This document shows positions 14,360-24,062 of a DNA stretch of 64,000 nt, one piece after another. The stretch spans positions 1 through 64,000 of the forward strand of contig JAEUPP010000006.1 of the NCBI GenBank assembly GCA_016790075.1, read 5' to 3'. Made by a program: the position numbers and the translations under genes. Below the pieces are notes generated by a model. The model was not told the origin of the DNA. It ran no database searches and saw only the letters and a program-made list of their open reading frames with translations. Positions within the stretch are counted from its first letter, which is position 1; each line of letters starts with the position of its first letter. This DNA comes from Rhodanobacteraceae bacterium (GTDB lineage: Bacteria; Pseudomonadota; Gammaproteobacteria; Xanthomonadales; Rhodanobacteraceae).

Positions 14360-17245
14360 ATGCGGAAGTTGACTCGCGATTGGCGCGTCTTGGGCGCGCT
14401 CGTGGGGCTTGCGGTGGTGCCGGCTGCTCAGGCCTTGGCCTCACCGGACATCGATTCACTGGGCGGGTCAGGTGAAGGCCGTGAGAAAGGTGTCGGCCTC
14501 GAAGCGGGAGAGGGGCGCGAGGAATCCTGGCAGATCGAGCAGCGGCAACTCTGGTTTGAGCGCTCGCGCGGCTTGCGCACCAATCCCGATGCAGGTCGCG
14601 AACGTGCCGCAGCGGTCGAGACGCTGAAGGTGCTGCGTCGCAACACCGACCCGCTGCAGCGAGCCAATGGAGACACCTGGGTACCGGTTGGTCCCGCGTC
14701 AATGACAATGACGAACTGGACCATGGGCAGCGTCGCCGGACGTCTCAATGCCGTAACGCCGGTGCCGGGCAACGAAGACACGGTCTATATCGGCGCTGCC
14801 GCGGGCGGTGTGTGGAAAACGACCAACGCCGGTGCGAGCTGGACCCCGCTGTTTGATCAGGTCGGTACCTTGCCGATTGGTGCCATCACCCTCGATCCGG
14901 CCAACGCCAATTCGGTCTGGGTCGGTACCGGCGACAAGAACGGCGGCGGCTGTGCCGGGTATTTCGGCCAGGGCGTGTTTCTCAGTGATAACGCCGGTGC
15001 GACCTGGACTGCACGCAACGGTGCCGGCGCGACGGCGATGCCACTGTCCATTGTCAATGCGGTCGCGGTGCAACCCACGGACAGCAACGTGATACTCGTC
15101 GGTGGCGCAGGCAGCTGCAGCGCCGGCGGCGCCCTCAGCGGCGCCGGGGTATTCCGTTCGGCCGACCGCGGACTGACCTGGACGCGTGTACTCAGCACCA
15201 ATGTCGAGGACATCCTGTTCGTGCCGGGTACGAATACGGTCTATGCCGGCCTGATAGGCACAGGCGTATCGAAGTCCACGGACGGAGGCGTCAACTGGAC
15301 GCCGGTCAACACCGGCCTCAATGCGAGTGGCTCGCGCCTGCGCCTGGCCATGTCGCCCAGTGACAGCAATACCCTGTACGCACTGATCGGCCAGCGCCTC
15401 TACCGCACCACCGATGGCGCGGCGAACTGGACGCAGACCAATACGGCGGCCTGCGAAGGGCAATGCGGCTACAACCTGACGGTTGCCGTTCACCCCACCG
15501 ATCCCTCGACGATACTGGTGGGCACGATACGCCATGCGCGCTCGATCAACGGGGGCACGGCGTTGACCGCCATGACCAGCACCTGGGGAGCGTCGCAGAA
15601 AGTGCACCAGGACACGCACGTCGTGCGCTATTCGACGGCCAATCCGAATCGCTTCTGGGTAGGCACGGACGGCGGCCTGTGGCGCAGCGACGATGGCGGG
15701 CTGTCCTATGTCAACATGAATTCCAACCTGAACATTACCCAGTTCTACGATGTCGCCGTGCATCCCAACGACGTCAACATCGTATTCGGCGGTGCGCAGG
15801 ACAACAGTTCGTCAGGACGCCGCACCAGCCTGCAATGGGGCCTGAGTTTCGTCACCGGCGACGGTTTCATGAACGCGGTCGACCCGACGAATCCCAGCCG
15901 TGTGTTCCAGACCAGCTATCCAAGCAGCGGTCTGCCCTCGATCCTGCGCTCCAACGCCAGTGGCAGCAATGGCAGCTTCGAGCAGGTGCCGACTACGGGT
16001 CTGACGGCTTCCTCGTCGTTCCCCTGGGTCACGCCGCTGGCGGTAGCGGGCAATCTACTGTTCGTGTCGTCGAATACCTTGTACCGCACGACCACCGACG
16101 GCACGAGCTGGACTGCCGTGTCGCCAAACATGGGCAGTGCTGCCTCGGTCGTGACACCGCAACTGATTGGCGCGCTGATGCCGACCTATGTAGGCACCTC
16201 GGGTGGCCGCATCTATTCCAGTCCGGATGCATCGATACCGGCCCCGGTATTCACCAACGTCACCGGTGACTACCCGGGTGGCAATGTATCTGATGTCGCC
16301 ATGGACCCGGTCAATGCACAGCGCGTGTTTATTACGCGCGCTGGCTTTGGTGCCTCGCGCCTGTATCGCTCTACTACCGGGGGCACGACCTGGGCCGCTG
16401 TCGGAACGGGTTTGCCTAACGTGCCGGCCAACAGCGTTGCCATCGATCCGCTGAATACCAACCGCATCTTCGTCGGTACCGATATCGGCGTGTACCAGAG
16501 TATCGACGGCGGTGACAACTTCACCCCGTTCTCGGACGGCCTGCCGCTCGGCATCGTGATCAGCGACCTGGAAATCGATGATGTGCCGCATGTGCTGACC
16601 GCCGGCAGCTACAGCCGTGGCGCCTGGCGCGTGGTGCTGAGCACCAGCGCGAACAACGCGCCGCCGACACCGGACTTCAGTGCGGTGATCAACGATCTGG
16701 CGGTGAACTTCACGAGCAGCTCGGTCGATTTCGACGGCAGCATCGCGTCGTATAGCTGGAACTTCGGCGACGGCAGCCCTGCATCGACAGTTGCGAATCC
16801 CAGCCACACCTATGCGAGCTACGGCGCAAAAACGGTAGTGCTGACCGTGACCGATGACGACGGCACCAGTGCCAGCTTCTCGCGCGTCGTGCGCCTGTTC
16901 GCGCCGCCGCTGCCACTGACCAACGGCGTAACCGTGCCAAGTCTGAGCGCACCACAGAACGATGAGTTGCGCTATTCGCTGCAGGTGCCAGCCGGTGCGA
17001 CCAACCTGAGTTTCGTCACCGCGGGTGCGGCTGGTGAAGACGCGGATCTGACGATCCAGCTCAACGGCGAAACGATCTGCGAATCCGCTGGCGGAACCGC
17101 GAATGAGACCTGCAGCATCCCCAATCCGCCGGCGGCTGGCAGCTATCTCGTAATCGTGCTGGCTTATACGGCGCTGAGCAATCAGTCGATTACCGGCAGC
17201 TATACCGTGCCTGATGTGATTTTCAGCAACGGGTTCCAGCCCTAA
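14360..17245 (+). CDS. Secreted BNR/sortilin-type beta-propeller protein with PKD and PPC domains
   Basis: 961 residues with a signal peptide (cleavage near AQA, about residue 26) and GGAG eight nt before the start. Residues about 100-760 hold repeated blades with Asp-box-like motifs such as TTNAGASWTPL, SDNAGATWTA, SADRGLTWTRV, STDGGVNWTPV, TTDGAANWTQ and SIDGGDNFTPF, typical of BNR/VPS10-type propellers. A PKD domain follows at about 767-847 (SYSWNFGDGSPAST, HTYASYGAKTVVLTVTD). Then comes a pre-peptidase C-terminal (PPC-like) domain at about 852-950. The chain ends in DVIFSNGFQP, a short tail resembling the IF(A/S)(N/D)GF(E/Q) ends I associate with many secreted proteins of this order. The enzyme or ligand activity is unknown. 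Confidence 0.85.
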   Translation: MRKLTRDWRVLGALVGLAVVPAAQALASPDIDSLGGSGEGREKGVGLEAGEGREESWQIEQRQLWFERSRGLRTNPDAGRERAAAVETLKVLRRNTDPLQRANGDTWVPVGPASMTMTNWTMGSVAGRLNAVTPVPGNEDTVYIGAAAGGVWKTTNAGASWTPLFDQVGTLPIGAITLDPANANSVWVGTGDKNGGGCAGYFGQGVFLSDNAGATWTARNGAGATAMPLSIVNAVAVQPTDSNVILVGGAGSCSAGGALSGAGVFRSADRGLTWTRVLSTNVEDILFVPGTNTVYAGLIGTGVSKSTDGGVNWTPVNTGLNASGSRLRLAMSPSDSNTLYALIGQRLYRTTDGAANWTQTNTAACEGQCGYNLTVAVHPTDPSTILVGTIRHARSINGGTALTAMTSTWGASQKVHQDTHVVRYSTANPNRFWVGTDGGLWRSDDGGLSYVNMNSNLNITQFYDVAVHPNDVNIVFGGAQDNSSSGRRTSLQWGLSFVTGDGFMNAVDPTNPSRVFQTSYPSSGLPSILRSNASGSNGSFEQVPTTGLTASSSFPWVTPLAVAGNLLFVSSNTLYRTTTDGTSWTAVSPNMGSAASVVTPQLIGALMPTYVGTSGGRIYSSPDASIPAPVFTNVTGDYPGGNVSDVAMDPVNAQRVFITRAGFGASRLYRSTTGGTTWAAVGTGLPNVPANSVAIDPLNTNRIFVGTDIGVYQSIDGGDNFTPFSDGLPLGIVISDLEIDDVPHVLTAGSYSRGAWRVVLSTSANNAPPTPDFSAVINDLAVNFTSSSVDFDGSIASYSWNFGDGSPASTVANPSHTYASYGAKTVVLTVTDDDGTSASFSRVVRLFAPPLPLTNGVTVPSLSAPQNDELRYSLQVPAGATNLSFVTAGAAGEDADLTIQLNGETICESAGGTANETCSIPNPPAAGSYLVIVLAYTALSNQSITGSYTVPDVIFSNGFQP

Positions 17246-17311
17246 GCAAGATAACAACCTGCTGCAGCTCGCGTACGGCGGCTGCGGCAATGTTGCGCTA
17301 TCGCAGAAGCC

Positions 17312-17334
17312 GCCCTCCCCTTGTGGGGGAGGGC
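17312..17334. terminator. Hairpin between convergent genes
   Basis: A 9-bp stem (GCCCTCCCC / GGGGAGGGC) with a short loop sits between the convergent propeller and ETF-QO genes. There is no clear T-tract on either strand, so termination is plausible but not certain. Confidence 0.5.
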
Positions 17335-17391
17335 TGTCAGCCCCTCACTCGTCCCGTGTGCGCCAGCGAAGGGTTTGCTCGCGCAGAATAC

Positions 17392-18996
17392 TTAGAGGTT
17401 CTGATAGTTCGGCCCCGCGCCACCCTCGGGGGTGACCCAGGTGATGATCTGGTACGGATCCTTGATATCGCAGGTCTTGCAGTGCACGCAGTTCGCCGCG
17501 TTGATCTGCAGGCGCCTGCCGGCTTCGTCGTTGACGATTTCGTAGACGCCGGCAGGGCAGAAGCGCTGGCAGGGGTTCTGGTATTCCTCGGCGCAGCGCG
17601 TGACGCAGATCGTGGTGTCGAGCACCTTGAGGTGCACCGGCTGGTCCTCGTCATGTTCGGTCGCGGCAAAGTAAACCGAGGCCAGGCGATCACGCGGCGG
17701 CAGGCTACGTTCGGCGAAATCGCGTTTGGGCTGCTCGTAGGCACCTATCTTGTGCAATTGCTGCCAGTCCGCGTGGTTCTTCAGCGTCCAGGGCGACAGG
17801 CCTGCGGTCAGCGTTTCCCAGCCTGCGTTGGCTAGGCCAAGCCACAGCCCCTTGTGGAACCCGGGTTTGATATTGCGGACCTTATGCAGTTCCTTGACCA
17901 CGGCCGAGGCGCGTAGCTTTTCATCCCAGCCTTGTGGCGAACCGGTTGCCGCTATGTGTTCGGCGGCCAGCATGCCGGAGCGCAGCGCCTGGTGCGTGCC
18001 CTTGATCTTGGGAACGTTGAGCAGGCCGGCGGCGTCGCCGATCAGCAGTGCGCCCGGCATCTCGCACTTCGGCAGCGACTGGAAGCCACCGGCGGTTATC
18101 GCGCGCGCGCCGTAGGAAATGATGCTGCCTCCGTCGAGCAAAGGCTTGATGGCTGGGTGATTCTTGACCTGCTGGAACAGCTCGAACGGGGATAGCAGAG
18201 GGTCGGAATAGTCAAGGCCAGTCACATAGCCGATCGCAACACGATCCTTGTCGAGGTGATACAGGAAGCTGCCGCCGTAGGTCGCGCTGTCGGCTGGCCA
18301 GCCCAGCGTATGCACGACCTTGCCCGGCTCAACCCGGCCTGGTGGCAGCTGCCACAACTCTTTGATGCCGATCGACCAGGTCTGCGGATCGCAGTCCTTG
18401 TCGAGTGCGTACTTGGCGATGAGCTGCTTGGAGAGATGGCCTCGCGCGCCCTCGCCGAGCACGGTAATCGGTGCAGTAATGTCGATGCCCTGGGTATAGC
18501 CCGGCTTCTGGGTGCCGTCCTTTGCAATCCCCATGTCGCCTATGCGTACGCCGCAGACGGCACCGGCTTCGTTGAACAGCGGCTCGGCTGCAGCAAAACC
18601 TGGATAGATTTCGACCCCCAGCGCCTCGGCCTGAGGCGCGAGCCAGGCACAGAGTGCGCCCAGCGAGACGATGAAATTGCCGTGGTTGTGCATCTGCGGC
18701 GGGACCACGGGCAGCTTCAGCGCGCGTTCCTTGTCACGCAGCCAATAGAACTCGTCCTTGGTCACCGGAACACAGATAGGTGGCGGGTTTTTGCCCCATT
18801 CCGGCAGCAGCTCGTTCAAGGGTTCCGGCTCGATGACCGCGCCAGACAGGATATGTGCACCGACGGTCGAGGCTTTTTCAATGACGCAGACACGGATATC
18901 GGGTTTGAGCTGCTTGAGGCGGATAGCGAACGCCAGGCCGGCGGGGCCAGCGCCGACCGTGACTACGTCGTATTCCATGACATCGCGTTCGCTCAT
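17392..18996 (-). CDS. Electron-transfer flavoprotein-ubiquinone oxidoreductase
   Basis: 534 residues, full length. The FAD-binding GAGPAGLAFAIRLKQ lies at about 14-28. Family segments follow: GAHILSGAVIEP, GVRIGDMG, TVLGEGARGHLSKQL, LPGALLIGDAAGLLNVPKIKGTHQALRSG. The ferredoxin-like C-terminus binds one 4Fe-4S cluster through a Cys in CQRFCPAGVYE and the three in NCVHCKTCDIKDP, and the chain ends GGAGPNYQNL. It takes electrons from ETF (fatty-acid and amino-acid dehydrogenases) and passes them to ubiquinone at the inner membrane. Start has GGAG seven nt upstream. etfAB are not in the window. Confidence 0.96.
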   Translation of the reverse strand: MSERDVMEYDVVTVGAGPAGLAFAIRLKQLKPDIRVCVIEKASTVGAHILSGAVIEPEPLNELLPEWGKNPPPICVPVTKDEFYWLRDKERALKLPVVPPQMHNHGNFIVSLGALCAWLAPQAEALGVEIYPGFAAAEPLFNEAGAVCGVRIGDMGIAKDGTQKPGYTQGIDITAPITVLGEGARGHLSKQLIAKYALDKDCDPQTWSIGIKELWQLPPGRVEPGKVVHTLGWPADSATYGGSFLYHLDKDRVAIGYVTGLDYSDPLLSPFELFQQVKNHPAIKPLLDGGSIISYGARAITAGGFQSLPKCEMPGALLIGDAAGLLNVPKIKGTHQALRSGMLAAEHIAATGSPQGWDEKLRASAVVKELHKVRNIKPGFHKGLWLGLANAGWETLTAGLSPWTLKNHADWQQLHKIGAYEQPKRDFAERSLPPRDRLASVYFAATEHDEDQPVHLKVLDTTICVTRCAEEYQNPCQRFCPAGVYEIVNDEAGRRLQINAANCVHCKTCDIKDPYQIITWVTPEGGAGPNYQNL

Positions 18997-19285
18997 GGCG
19001 GACTCCGGCTAGAGGCGAGAAAGAGGCTGATTGTCGGGGTTAGGGGGAGGGCCGGGCAATCCGTGATGCAGCGGGCGAGCAAAACACGGTCCTGAGGCGG
19101 GTCGGCCTGGCCTGTCAGGTGATGTTGAACTGGCTTGTGCTGAATGGGCTGCGCTTTGCAAGCAGGCCAGCATTGTTGGCGCGGCTTGTGCTTCACGGCA
19201 TCGCGCGTTGCCCGGGTTGCAGCAGGATCAGCCCAGCGAGCGGTTGCGCCGTCGATTGGTTGATCAAACAGGGGAATACTCGGTC

Positions 19286-19789
19286 ATGTGGAAAGTCGTG
19301 CTGGGCATAGTGGTAGTAGGGCTGGTGGCGTACAAGATGTTCGGCGCACGGCCGCGCGAGAGCGTATCTGCAACTGCCGGAGGCGCCGATGTTTACGATG
19401 GGTATTTGGAAGTTCGCATGACCATGCAGGGGCCGCAGCGCGAGATAGAACTCGTCGCGTTCGAGGAGCGACCCAATGCAGCAGATTGTCAGAACAAGTC
19501 GGCGGGCGCGCAGATTGTGGCGCTCTGTCCAAAAGGCAGTAACGGGGTCAGTTGTGCATTGAAGAGCGTCGAATGCTCGCGCGAGCTCGAGCCGCGCTAT
19601 CGCAAGATGTTCGACCGGCAGCCCGCCAGCGTCCATTACGCTCATTTGCAGGTCGATGACCCCTCAGGTACGCCCCGCCGTGGCCTCGTGCTGGGCTGGG
19701 GCATGACCGAGCAGGAATCCATGCTGATCTGCAACGCGATCAGGTCGTCCGCAGCCGCAAAGGCCGGAACCAGGGTCACCTGCATTTGA
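19286..19789 (+). CDS. Membrane-anchored hypothetical protein
   Basis: 167 residues from the ATG at MWKVVLGIVVVGLVAYKMFG. The upstream in-frame extension to 19208 is unlikely, since it would place charged residues before the hydrophobic N-terminus. AGGGG lies 11 nt upstream. A single N-terminal helix would anchor a soluble domain with six cysteines, including the pairs ADCQNK...LCPKG and SCALKSVECSR, compatible with disulfide bonding in the periplasm. I do not recognise the family. It converges with the GntR gene. Confidence 0.6.
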   Translation: MWKVVLGIVVVGLVAYKMFGARPRESVSATAGGADVYDGYLEVRMTMQGPQREIELVAFEERPNAADCQNKSAGAQIVALCPKGSNGVSCALKSVECSRELEPRYRKMFDRQPASVHYAHLQVDDPSGTPRRGLVLGWGMTEQESMLICNAIRSSAAAKAGTRVTCI

Positions 19790-19819
19790 CGTCCAGCTGG
19801 GCGCCGTAATGCGCGGCGT

Positions 19820-20617
19820 CTAGACGCCGCGCATTACATCGGAGCGCTCATAGCGCGTCATGTACGAAAACACGTCGCCGGGATGCAAGGTCACGGCGAC
19901 CAGCAGGATGCGGTTCTTGGGGTCAAAGTAGCGGCGCAGCGTGCGCAGGGCCGGTGTGCCGGATTCGACTTCAAGCTGGCCGGCTTGTTCGGTGTCCAGT
20001 GCGACGGCGGAGAGGCTTTGTTCAACCAGGCCGACGCGGGCGAACAGCTCGCCTTCGATCAGGGCGCGCATTGCATCCTCGACCCGGGAAAAGCCCGGCG
20101 GCAGGCCTTGCATGCTCGCCCGGCGATACACGTCGGTAATGCAAAACGGCTTCAGCATGCGGCGCTGGTAGCGGATGCCGTGCAGCAGCACGCACTCTGT
20201 CCCGGCACGTACGTCCAGCCAGCCGGCGAGGGTTGCATCGGCCATCAGACGGTCGCTGTGACGTAACTGGAAGCGTGTGGCCTGGGTGTACTGCAGCAGG
20301 TCGTCTATGGAGCGTACGTACTGGTTATAGCGAACCTGCGGTTCGGCACTACGAACCTTGGTGCCGGAGCCGCGGCGGCGCGCGATCAGGCCCATTTCCT
20401 CCAGTGTGCGCAGTGCCTCACGGGCGGTGAAACGACTAATGCCGAAGCGTTCGCAGAGCTGGGCTTCAGTGGGCAGCATGCCGCCGACCGGGTGATCGCC
20501 ACGCTTGAGCTCATCGCGCAACTCGTCGGCGACCTGCAGGTAGCGGGGTTTGCGCGAGGAGCGCAGGCCGCGTCGCGGTGCCGCGGCGGGCGGATCGGAG
20601 CGCTGGCTGTCGGTCAT
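19820..20617 (-). CDS. GntR family (HutC/UTRA-type) transcriptional regulator
   Basis: 265 residues from the ATG at MTDSQRSD; the frame is open 38 codons further but those residues are not family-like. The winged helix at about 25-90 has YLQVADELRDELKRGDHPVGGMLPTEAQLCERFGISRFTAREALRTLEEMGLIARRRGSGTKV, a canonical GntR domain. The UTRA ligand domain follows, with LLHGIRYQR, FCITDVYRRA and VEQSLSAVALDTEQA. It is divergent from the amidase gene, 131 bp apart, and is the likely regulator of amidase-CoA transferase. The ligand is unknown. Confidence 0.88.
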   Translation of the reverse strand: MTDSQRSDPPAAAPRRGLRSSRKPRYLQVADELRDELKRGDHPVGGMLPTEAQLCERFGISRFTAREALRTLEEMGLIARRRGSGTKVRSAEPQVRYNQYVRSIDDLLQYTQATRFQLRHSDRLMADATLAGWLDVRAGTECVLLHGIRYQRRMLKPFCITDVYRRASMQGLPPGFSRVEDAMRALIEGELFARVGLVEQSLSAVALDTEQAGQLEVESGTPALRTLRRYFDPKNRILLVAVTLHPGDVFSYMTRYERSDVMRGV

Positions 20618-20748
20618 CGGCGGCGAGGCATCTGGGCGGCGGGGGTACGCGGAATCGTAACGTTCCGGCAGGAAAAATACTGCGCGGCGACTTGCGCAAA
20701 TCGTCGTATCCGTCGAGGCTAGCCGCTCCAAGGGACAGGGAGGTGTGG

Positions 20749-22161
20749 ATGAATACGTCGTCGTCGACTGCGCTGGATCCGGTACGCCTGCGCGCTGCCA
20801 GCACTTGCCAGACCCTGCATTGGCTGGCCGCCGGGCGTATCGACGCGGTCTCGCTGGCGGAACACTATCTCGCGGCGATAGCTAACCGAAATCCAGCCCT
20901 CAACGCCTATATCAGCCTGCGCCCCGAGATCACGCGCGCGCAGGCGGCCGATAGTGCGCAACGCCGGGCCGCCGGGCGTCTGCGTGGCCGGCTTGACGGT
21001 ATCCCGGTAGCCATTAAGGACAACATCGACGTCGCCGGCTGGGTTACGACGGCTGGACTGCCGGCGCGGCGGGAACAGGTGGCGACCGGCGACGCTGCTG
21101 TTGTCGAGCGGCTGCTTGGTGCGGGGGCGGTCATTCTTGGCAAGACGAATCTGGATGAAGGCGTGCTGGGCGCGTCGACCAACAACCCGCACTACGGGGC
21201 TACGCGCAATCCCTGGCAGCCTGATTACGGCGTCGGCGGCTCCTCGGGCGGTGCAGCGGCAGCCGTTGCTGCTGGCCTTTGTGTCGCGGCAATCGGTACG
21301 GACAGCCTGGGATCGGTACGCATACCGGCAAGTCACTGCGGCGTATTTGCGCTCAAGCCGACGCACGGCGAAATTTCGGCGCGTGGCCTGGTGCCGGCGG
21401 CGCGGCGGCTCGACACGATAGGCCTGGTTGCGCGCAGCGTTGACGATTTGACCGTACTGCTGCAGGTACTGGCGGGCTACGACGCCGAGGATCCGCGTTC
21501 GCGCAAGCGCCGTGTTGCCCTGGCGCCGCCGGATTGGGAGCCGGGCCGCTTGCGTTGCGGCATTCCACACGATCTCGCCGGTCTCGGGACGACGCCAGCC
21601 GTGCTGGCGGCGTTTGACCAGGCCTTGGCCAGTCTGCGTCACGAACTGGGCCAGCAGCAGACGGTCGACTTTTCGGACTATCCGCTGGCCAAGGCGCGCC
21701 GGGCGGGGCTGCTGCTGATGGAGGCGGAAATGCGGCAGACCTTCGCCCAAGATCTGGCGGACACCCAGCGTCCCCTGTCGGCGGCTTTCCGTGGCCTGCT
21801 TGATTTTGCCGCGGGGAAGTCGGCGAGTGATTACGTGGCCGCAGATCGCATGCTGGATGCGTCGGTGCTGAAGGCGCGGCGCCTGTTTGCGAGCGTCGAC
21901 GTGCTGGTGCTGCCGACGACGCCCTGTGCGGCCGCCAGGCTTGATCAGGCCGAGCCGGCCGAACAGGCGCAGTTCACGGCATTCGCCAGCCTTTCCGGGT
22001 GTCCCGCAGTAACCATCCCCATGGGGCGCACGGTTGAAGGTTTGCCGCTGGGCCTGCAATTTGTCGGCCCGCCGGGTTCGGATCTGCGCTTGCTCGAGCT
22101 GGCCGAAGTCTGCGCTGCGGCACTCGATGCAACGCCGGACTATCCCGCTGGAGCAATCTAG
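20749..22161 (+). CDS. Amidase signature family hydrolase
   Basis: 470 residues from an ATG with AGGGAGG six nt upstream. The Ser-cisSer-Lys triad is intact: K90 in VAIKDN, cis-Ser165 in GGSSGG and nucleophile Ser189 in TDSLGSVRIPA. The 75- and 24-residue spacings are the same as in GatA. LDEGVLGASTNNPHYG and the C-terminal TTPCAAARLDQAE are further family segments. Possible roles are an allophanate hydrolase (AtzF-like), an indoleacetamide-type amidase or another amide hydrolase; GatA is less likely because gatB/gatC are absent. It is divergent from the GntR gene and 67 nt upstream of the CoA-transferase, so the pair probably degrades one amide-derived acid. Confidence 0.85.
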   Translation: MNTSSSTALDPVRLRAASTCQTLHWLAAGRIDAVSLAEHYLAAIANRNPALNAYISLRPEITRAQAADSAQRRAAGRLRGRLDGIPVAIKDNIDVAGWVTTAGLPARREQVATGDAAVVERLLGAGAVILGKTNLDEGVLGASTNNPHYGATRNPWQPDYGVGGSSGGAAAAVAAGLCVAAIGTDSLGSVRIPASHCGVFALKPTHGEISARGLVPAARRLDTIGLVARSVDDLTVLLQVLAGYDAEDPRSRKRRVALAPPDWEPGRLRCGIPHDLAGLGTTPAVLAAFDQALASLRHELGQQQTVDFSDYPLAKARRAGLLLMEAEMRQTFAQDLADTQRPLSAAFRGLLDFAAGKSASDYVAADRMLDASVLKARRLFASVDVLVLPTTPCAAARLDQAEPAEQAQFTAFASLSGCPAVTIPMGRTVEGLPLGLQFVGPPGSDLRLLELAEVCAAALDATPDYPAGAI

Positions 22162-22228
22162 CCGGTGCTAGTTTCAGTGCGACGCACCGGCCCAGGTAAT
22201 GGCTTTGTGATCTCAGGTTAGTCTGACT

Positions 22229-23440
22229 ATGCTTTCTGGTCTTCGCGTTCTTGATCTTTCCCGCATCCTCGCCGGCCCCTGGTGCACGCAGTTGCTCGCC
22301 GACTACGGCGCGGATGTGATCAAGGTCGAGAAACCGACGCTTGGCGACGACACGCGGCGCTGGGGACCGCCCTTCCTCGCTGCTGCCGACAATGATTCGG
22401 TTGCGGCGTATTTCCTTTGTTGCAATCGCGGCAAGCGTTCGCTGGCGCTGGACTTCTCCACCGACGAGGGGCGCCACATTGTGCTGCAGCTGGTGCAGCG
22501 AGCCGATGTGGTTGTGGAAAATTACTTGCCCGGCACGCTGGCGCGATATGGCCTGGACTATGCCAGCCTTTCTGCAGCCAATCCGCGGCTGATCTACTGC
22601 TCGATCACCGGATTCGGGCAGGACGGGCCTAACGCACAGCGCGCCGGGTATGACGCGATGATTCAGGCCGAAGCGGGACTCATGTCCCTGACTGGCGCGG
22701 CTGATGGTGAACCGATGAAAGTCGGTATCGCGGTCAGCGATCTCATGTGCGGTATGTATGCGGCCAGTGCGATATTGGCGGCGCTGCATGAGCGCACGCG
22801 CACCGGTCGCGGTAGCCAGCTCGATCTTGCGCTGTTCGATTGCCAGGTCGCCTGGTTGGCGAATCAGGGCATGAATTTCCTTGTCGGCGGCAATGCGCCG
22901 ACCCGTCAGGGCACAGCGCATCCGAACATCGCGCCTTACCAGGCGTTCGCAACGGCTGATGGGCATCTCATGCTCGCTGTCGGTAACGACGAGCAGTTTC
23001 AGCGTTTCTGCGCAGCAGCGGGGTTGGCCGCGTTGGCCAGCAACCCGTGTTTCGCGACGAACGCCGCTAGAGTCGCGGCGCGCGACGCGCTCAGTGCGGT
23101 CATCGCGGCGCGCCTGATCCAGGCAACTACGCGGGAGTGGCTGGACCTTTTCGATACGGCGGGCGTGCCGGCCGGGCCGGTCAATGATCTGGCGGCTGTG
23201 TTTTCGCATACCCAGGTCAGTGCACGCGGACTGCGCGTGGATCAGCCGCATCCGTACTGGGGCGCCGTACCGCAGATTGCCAATCCACTGCGCCGCGAGC
23301 AGCGTCCACAGTTGGCGACGCGGCCGCCGCCGGCGCTGGGCCAGCATACGGACGAGGTGCTGGCCGAACTGGGCGTGAGCGCGCAGGCCCGCGAAGACCT
23401 GCGGCTGCGTGGCATCGTCGGCAGCCGCGGCGCGGCTTGA
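22229..23440 (+). CDS. Family III CoA-transferase (CaiB/BaiF type)
   Basis: 403 residues. The opening is typical: LSGLRVLDLSRILAGPWCTQLLADYGADVIKVEKP. It continues with DDTRRWGPP, NRGKRSLALDF, ADVVVENYLPGTLARYGLDY and SITGFGQDGP. The catalytic Asp is in AGYDAMIQAEAGLM. Family III enzymes move CoA between carboxylic acids through a mixed anhydride on that Asp. Members of similar length act on glutarate, carnitine, oxalate or itaconate. It follows the amidase by 67 nt, so the acid freed by the amidase may be its acceptor (inference). Confidence 0.9.
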   Translation: MLSGLRVLDLSRILAGPWCTQLLADYGADVIKVEKPTLGDDTRRWGPPFLAAADNDSVAAYFLCCNRGKRSLALDFSTDEGRHIVLQLVQRADVVVENYLPGTLARYGLDYASLSAANPRLIYCSITGFGQDGPNAQRAGYDAMIQAEAGLMSLTGAADGEPMKVGIAVSDLMCGMYAASAILAALHERTRTGRGSQLDLALFDCQVAWLANQGMNFLVGGNAPTRQGTAHPNIAPYQAFATADGHLMLAVGNDEQFQRFCAAAGLAALASNPCFATNAARVAARDALSAVIAARLIQATTREWLDLFDTAGVPAGPVNDLAAVFSHTQVSARGLRVDQPHPYWGAVPQIANPLRREQRPQLATRPPPALGQHTDEVLAELGVSAQAREDLRLRGIVGSRGAA

Positions 23441-23449
23441 ACACACGGC

Positions 23450-24058
23450 GTGAACGAAGCGCGGATCGAAGCTTCGCTGCAGTGGCAGTCCCTGCCGGCG
23501 TTGCCTGGGGCGCAGCTACGTCTTGCGACCGGACTGTTTGCTGATCCTGCCGCGTTATTTGCCCGGCTGCGGTCAGAAATCGCCTGGGAGCAGCATTATC
23601 TGACGATCTTCGGCCGCCGCGTCGCGTCACCACGGCAGTCCTGCTGGATTGGGGATGCCGACGCGGTTTACACCTATTCCGGTACGCGTTTCGCACCGCG
23701 GGCGTGGACACCAACCCTGACCCAGTTGCGCGAGCAGCTCCAGGTGCTTTGCACGCACCAATTCAACAGCGTGCTGTGCAATCTCTACCGCGATGGCCGT
23801 GACAGCATGGGCTGGCATAGCGACGATGAGCCCGAGCTCGGCCCCGAACCGCTGATAGCTTCGCTGAGCCTGGGCGTCACGCGGCGTTTCCGCTTGCGCC
23901 ATAAACGCGATCCCGCGCAGCAGCTCGTGCTTGAGCTGCCGCCTGGAAGCCTGCTGCTTATGGCCGGCGCCACTCAGCGCCACTACCGGCATGATCTGCC
24001 GCGCGCGCTGCGTGTACAGCAAGCGCGCATCAATCTGACTTTCCGCCGTCTCGGCTAG
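23450..24058 (+). CDS. AlkB-type 2-oxoglutarate/Fe(II) dioxygenase
   Basis: 202 residues from a GTG nine nt after the previous stop. The Fe(II) ligands are visible as the HxD of MGWHSDDEPELG and the distal His of QRHYRHDLPRA. The 2-oxoglutarate-binding RxNxTFR is ARINLTFRRL at the C-terminus. The FNSVLCNLYRDG strand is typical of ALKBH2/3-type members, which remove alkyl groups from 1-methyladenine and 3-methylcytosine in DNA or RNA. It is cytosolic. Its position after the CoA-transferase is probably incidental. Confidence 0.92.
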   Translation: MNEARIEASLQWQSLPALPGAQLRLATGLFADPAALFARLRSEIAWEQHYLTIFGRRVASPRQSCWIGDADAVYTYSGTRFAPRAWTPTLTQLREQLQVLCTHQFNSVLCNLYRDGRDSMGWHSDDEPELGPEPLIASLSLGVTRRFRLRHKRDPAQQLVLELPPGSLLLMAGATQRHYRHDLPRALRVQQARINLTFRRLG

Positions 24059-24062
24059 CGGC

